In this document: positions 40,807 to 40,931 of the stretch, one piece after another
How positions within the stretch are numbered: the stretch's first letter is position 1
Layout: each line of letters begins with the position of its first letter
Assembly (NCBI RefSeq): GCF_004348535.1
Contig: NZ_SMJX01000038.1
Coordinates: 1 to 40,931, forward strand
Reading direction: 5' to 3'
Length of the DNA stretch: 40,931 bases
Source of the DNA: Actinomadura sp. KC216
Lineage (GTDB): Bacteria; Actinomycetota; Actinomycetes; Streptosporangiales; Streptosporangiaceae
Translations under genes and position numbers: made by a program
The notes under the pieces: model-generated
What the model was told of the DNA's origin: nothing
Database searches by the model: none
Seen by the model: only the letters and a program-made list of their open reading frames with translations

Positions 40807-40931
40807 ACCCGCAGGAAACCCGAGTCGGCCGGAATCGGTGGTCACGGTCGGCGCGCGCTCTCAGGGCCGTCCAAGCGGCCGAAAGAGCCCGTTGCGTAAG
40901 GCGATGTGCGGTCGCGGGGCATGGGGGCGGG
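40807..40931. other. Window end, no gene seen
   Basis: These 125 bases after the radical SAM stop show no start codon with family-like sequence and no strong terminator. The gap is too long for the tight coupling often seen with the TIGR03936 partner. Confidence 0.4.

Overview
The window is high-GC DNA with many GTG starts and typical actinomycete gene content: the tig-clpP1-clpP2-clpX-valS-folC-ndk-mreBCD-mrdA-rodA order, a DUF4233 gene after folC, an HxlR regulator, and a CBM2/FnIII/GH18 chitinase. MreB with MreC, MreD, PBP2 and RodA points to a filamentous, sporulating lineage. Streptosporangiales or Thermomonosporaceae (Actinomadura-like) is my guess; I cannot fix the genus from sequence alone. 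I see no insertion sequence, prophage, CRISPR array or biosynthetic cluster.

Layout. Positions 1-5540 hold a secreted DUF4360 protein, tRNA-Gly(TCC), tRNA-Pro(TGG), a complete alanyl-tRNA synthetase preceded by a probable leaderless small ORF that overlaps its start, and a divergent HxlR regulator/YceI pair. Positions 5619-8228 encode a STAND NTPase with two N-terminal membrane helices and a C-terminal TPR array. Positions 8444-10255 encode a secreted chitinase with a perfect 27-bp palindrome in its promoter. Positions 10448-17154 hold a MarR/cupin divergent pair, a membrane histidine kinase/LuxR response regulator pair, the RNA-binding protein Tex and an EamA-like transporter.

Positions 17463-26334 are a conserved protein quality control block: trigger factor, ClpP1, ClpP2 and ClpX, then valyl-tRNA synthetase. 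A NarL-type two-component pair lies on the opposite strand between clpX and valS. Positions 26362-30392 hold a proline-rich single-pass membrane protein, a degenerate FolC paralogue on the minus strand, true folC and its DUF4233 neighbour. Positions 30520-32427 encode an MFS-like membrane protein and ndk. Positions 32821-38827 are the elongation/spore-wall operon mreB-mreC-mreD-mrdA-rodA, the last three genes tightly packed with GTGA overlaps between mreD/mrdA and mrdA/rodA. The last gene (38884-40806) is a TIGR03960-type radical SAM protein; its usual partner would lie beyond the window.

Most of the window is conserved housekeeping. The less ordinary parts are the FolC paralogue that has lost the AHNP motif, the membrane-tethered STAND NTPase, the small ORF in front of alaS, the chitinase operator, and several structured or repeated intergenic elements. 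One of these is a 28-bp hairpin repeat that recurs downstream of both clpX and ndk.
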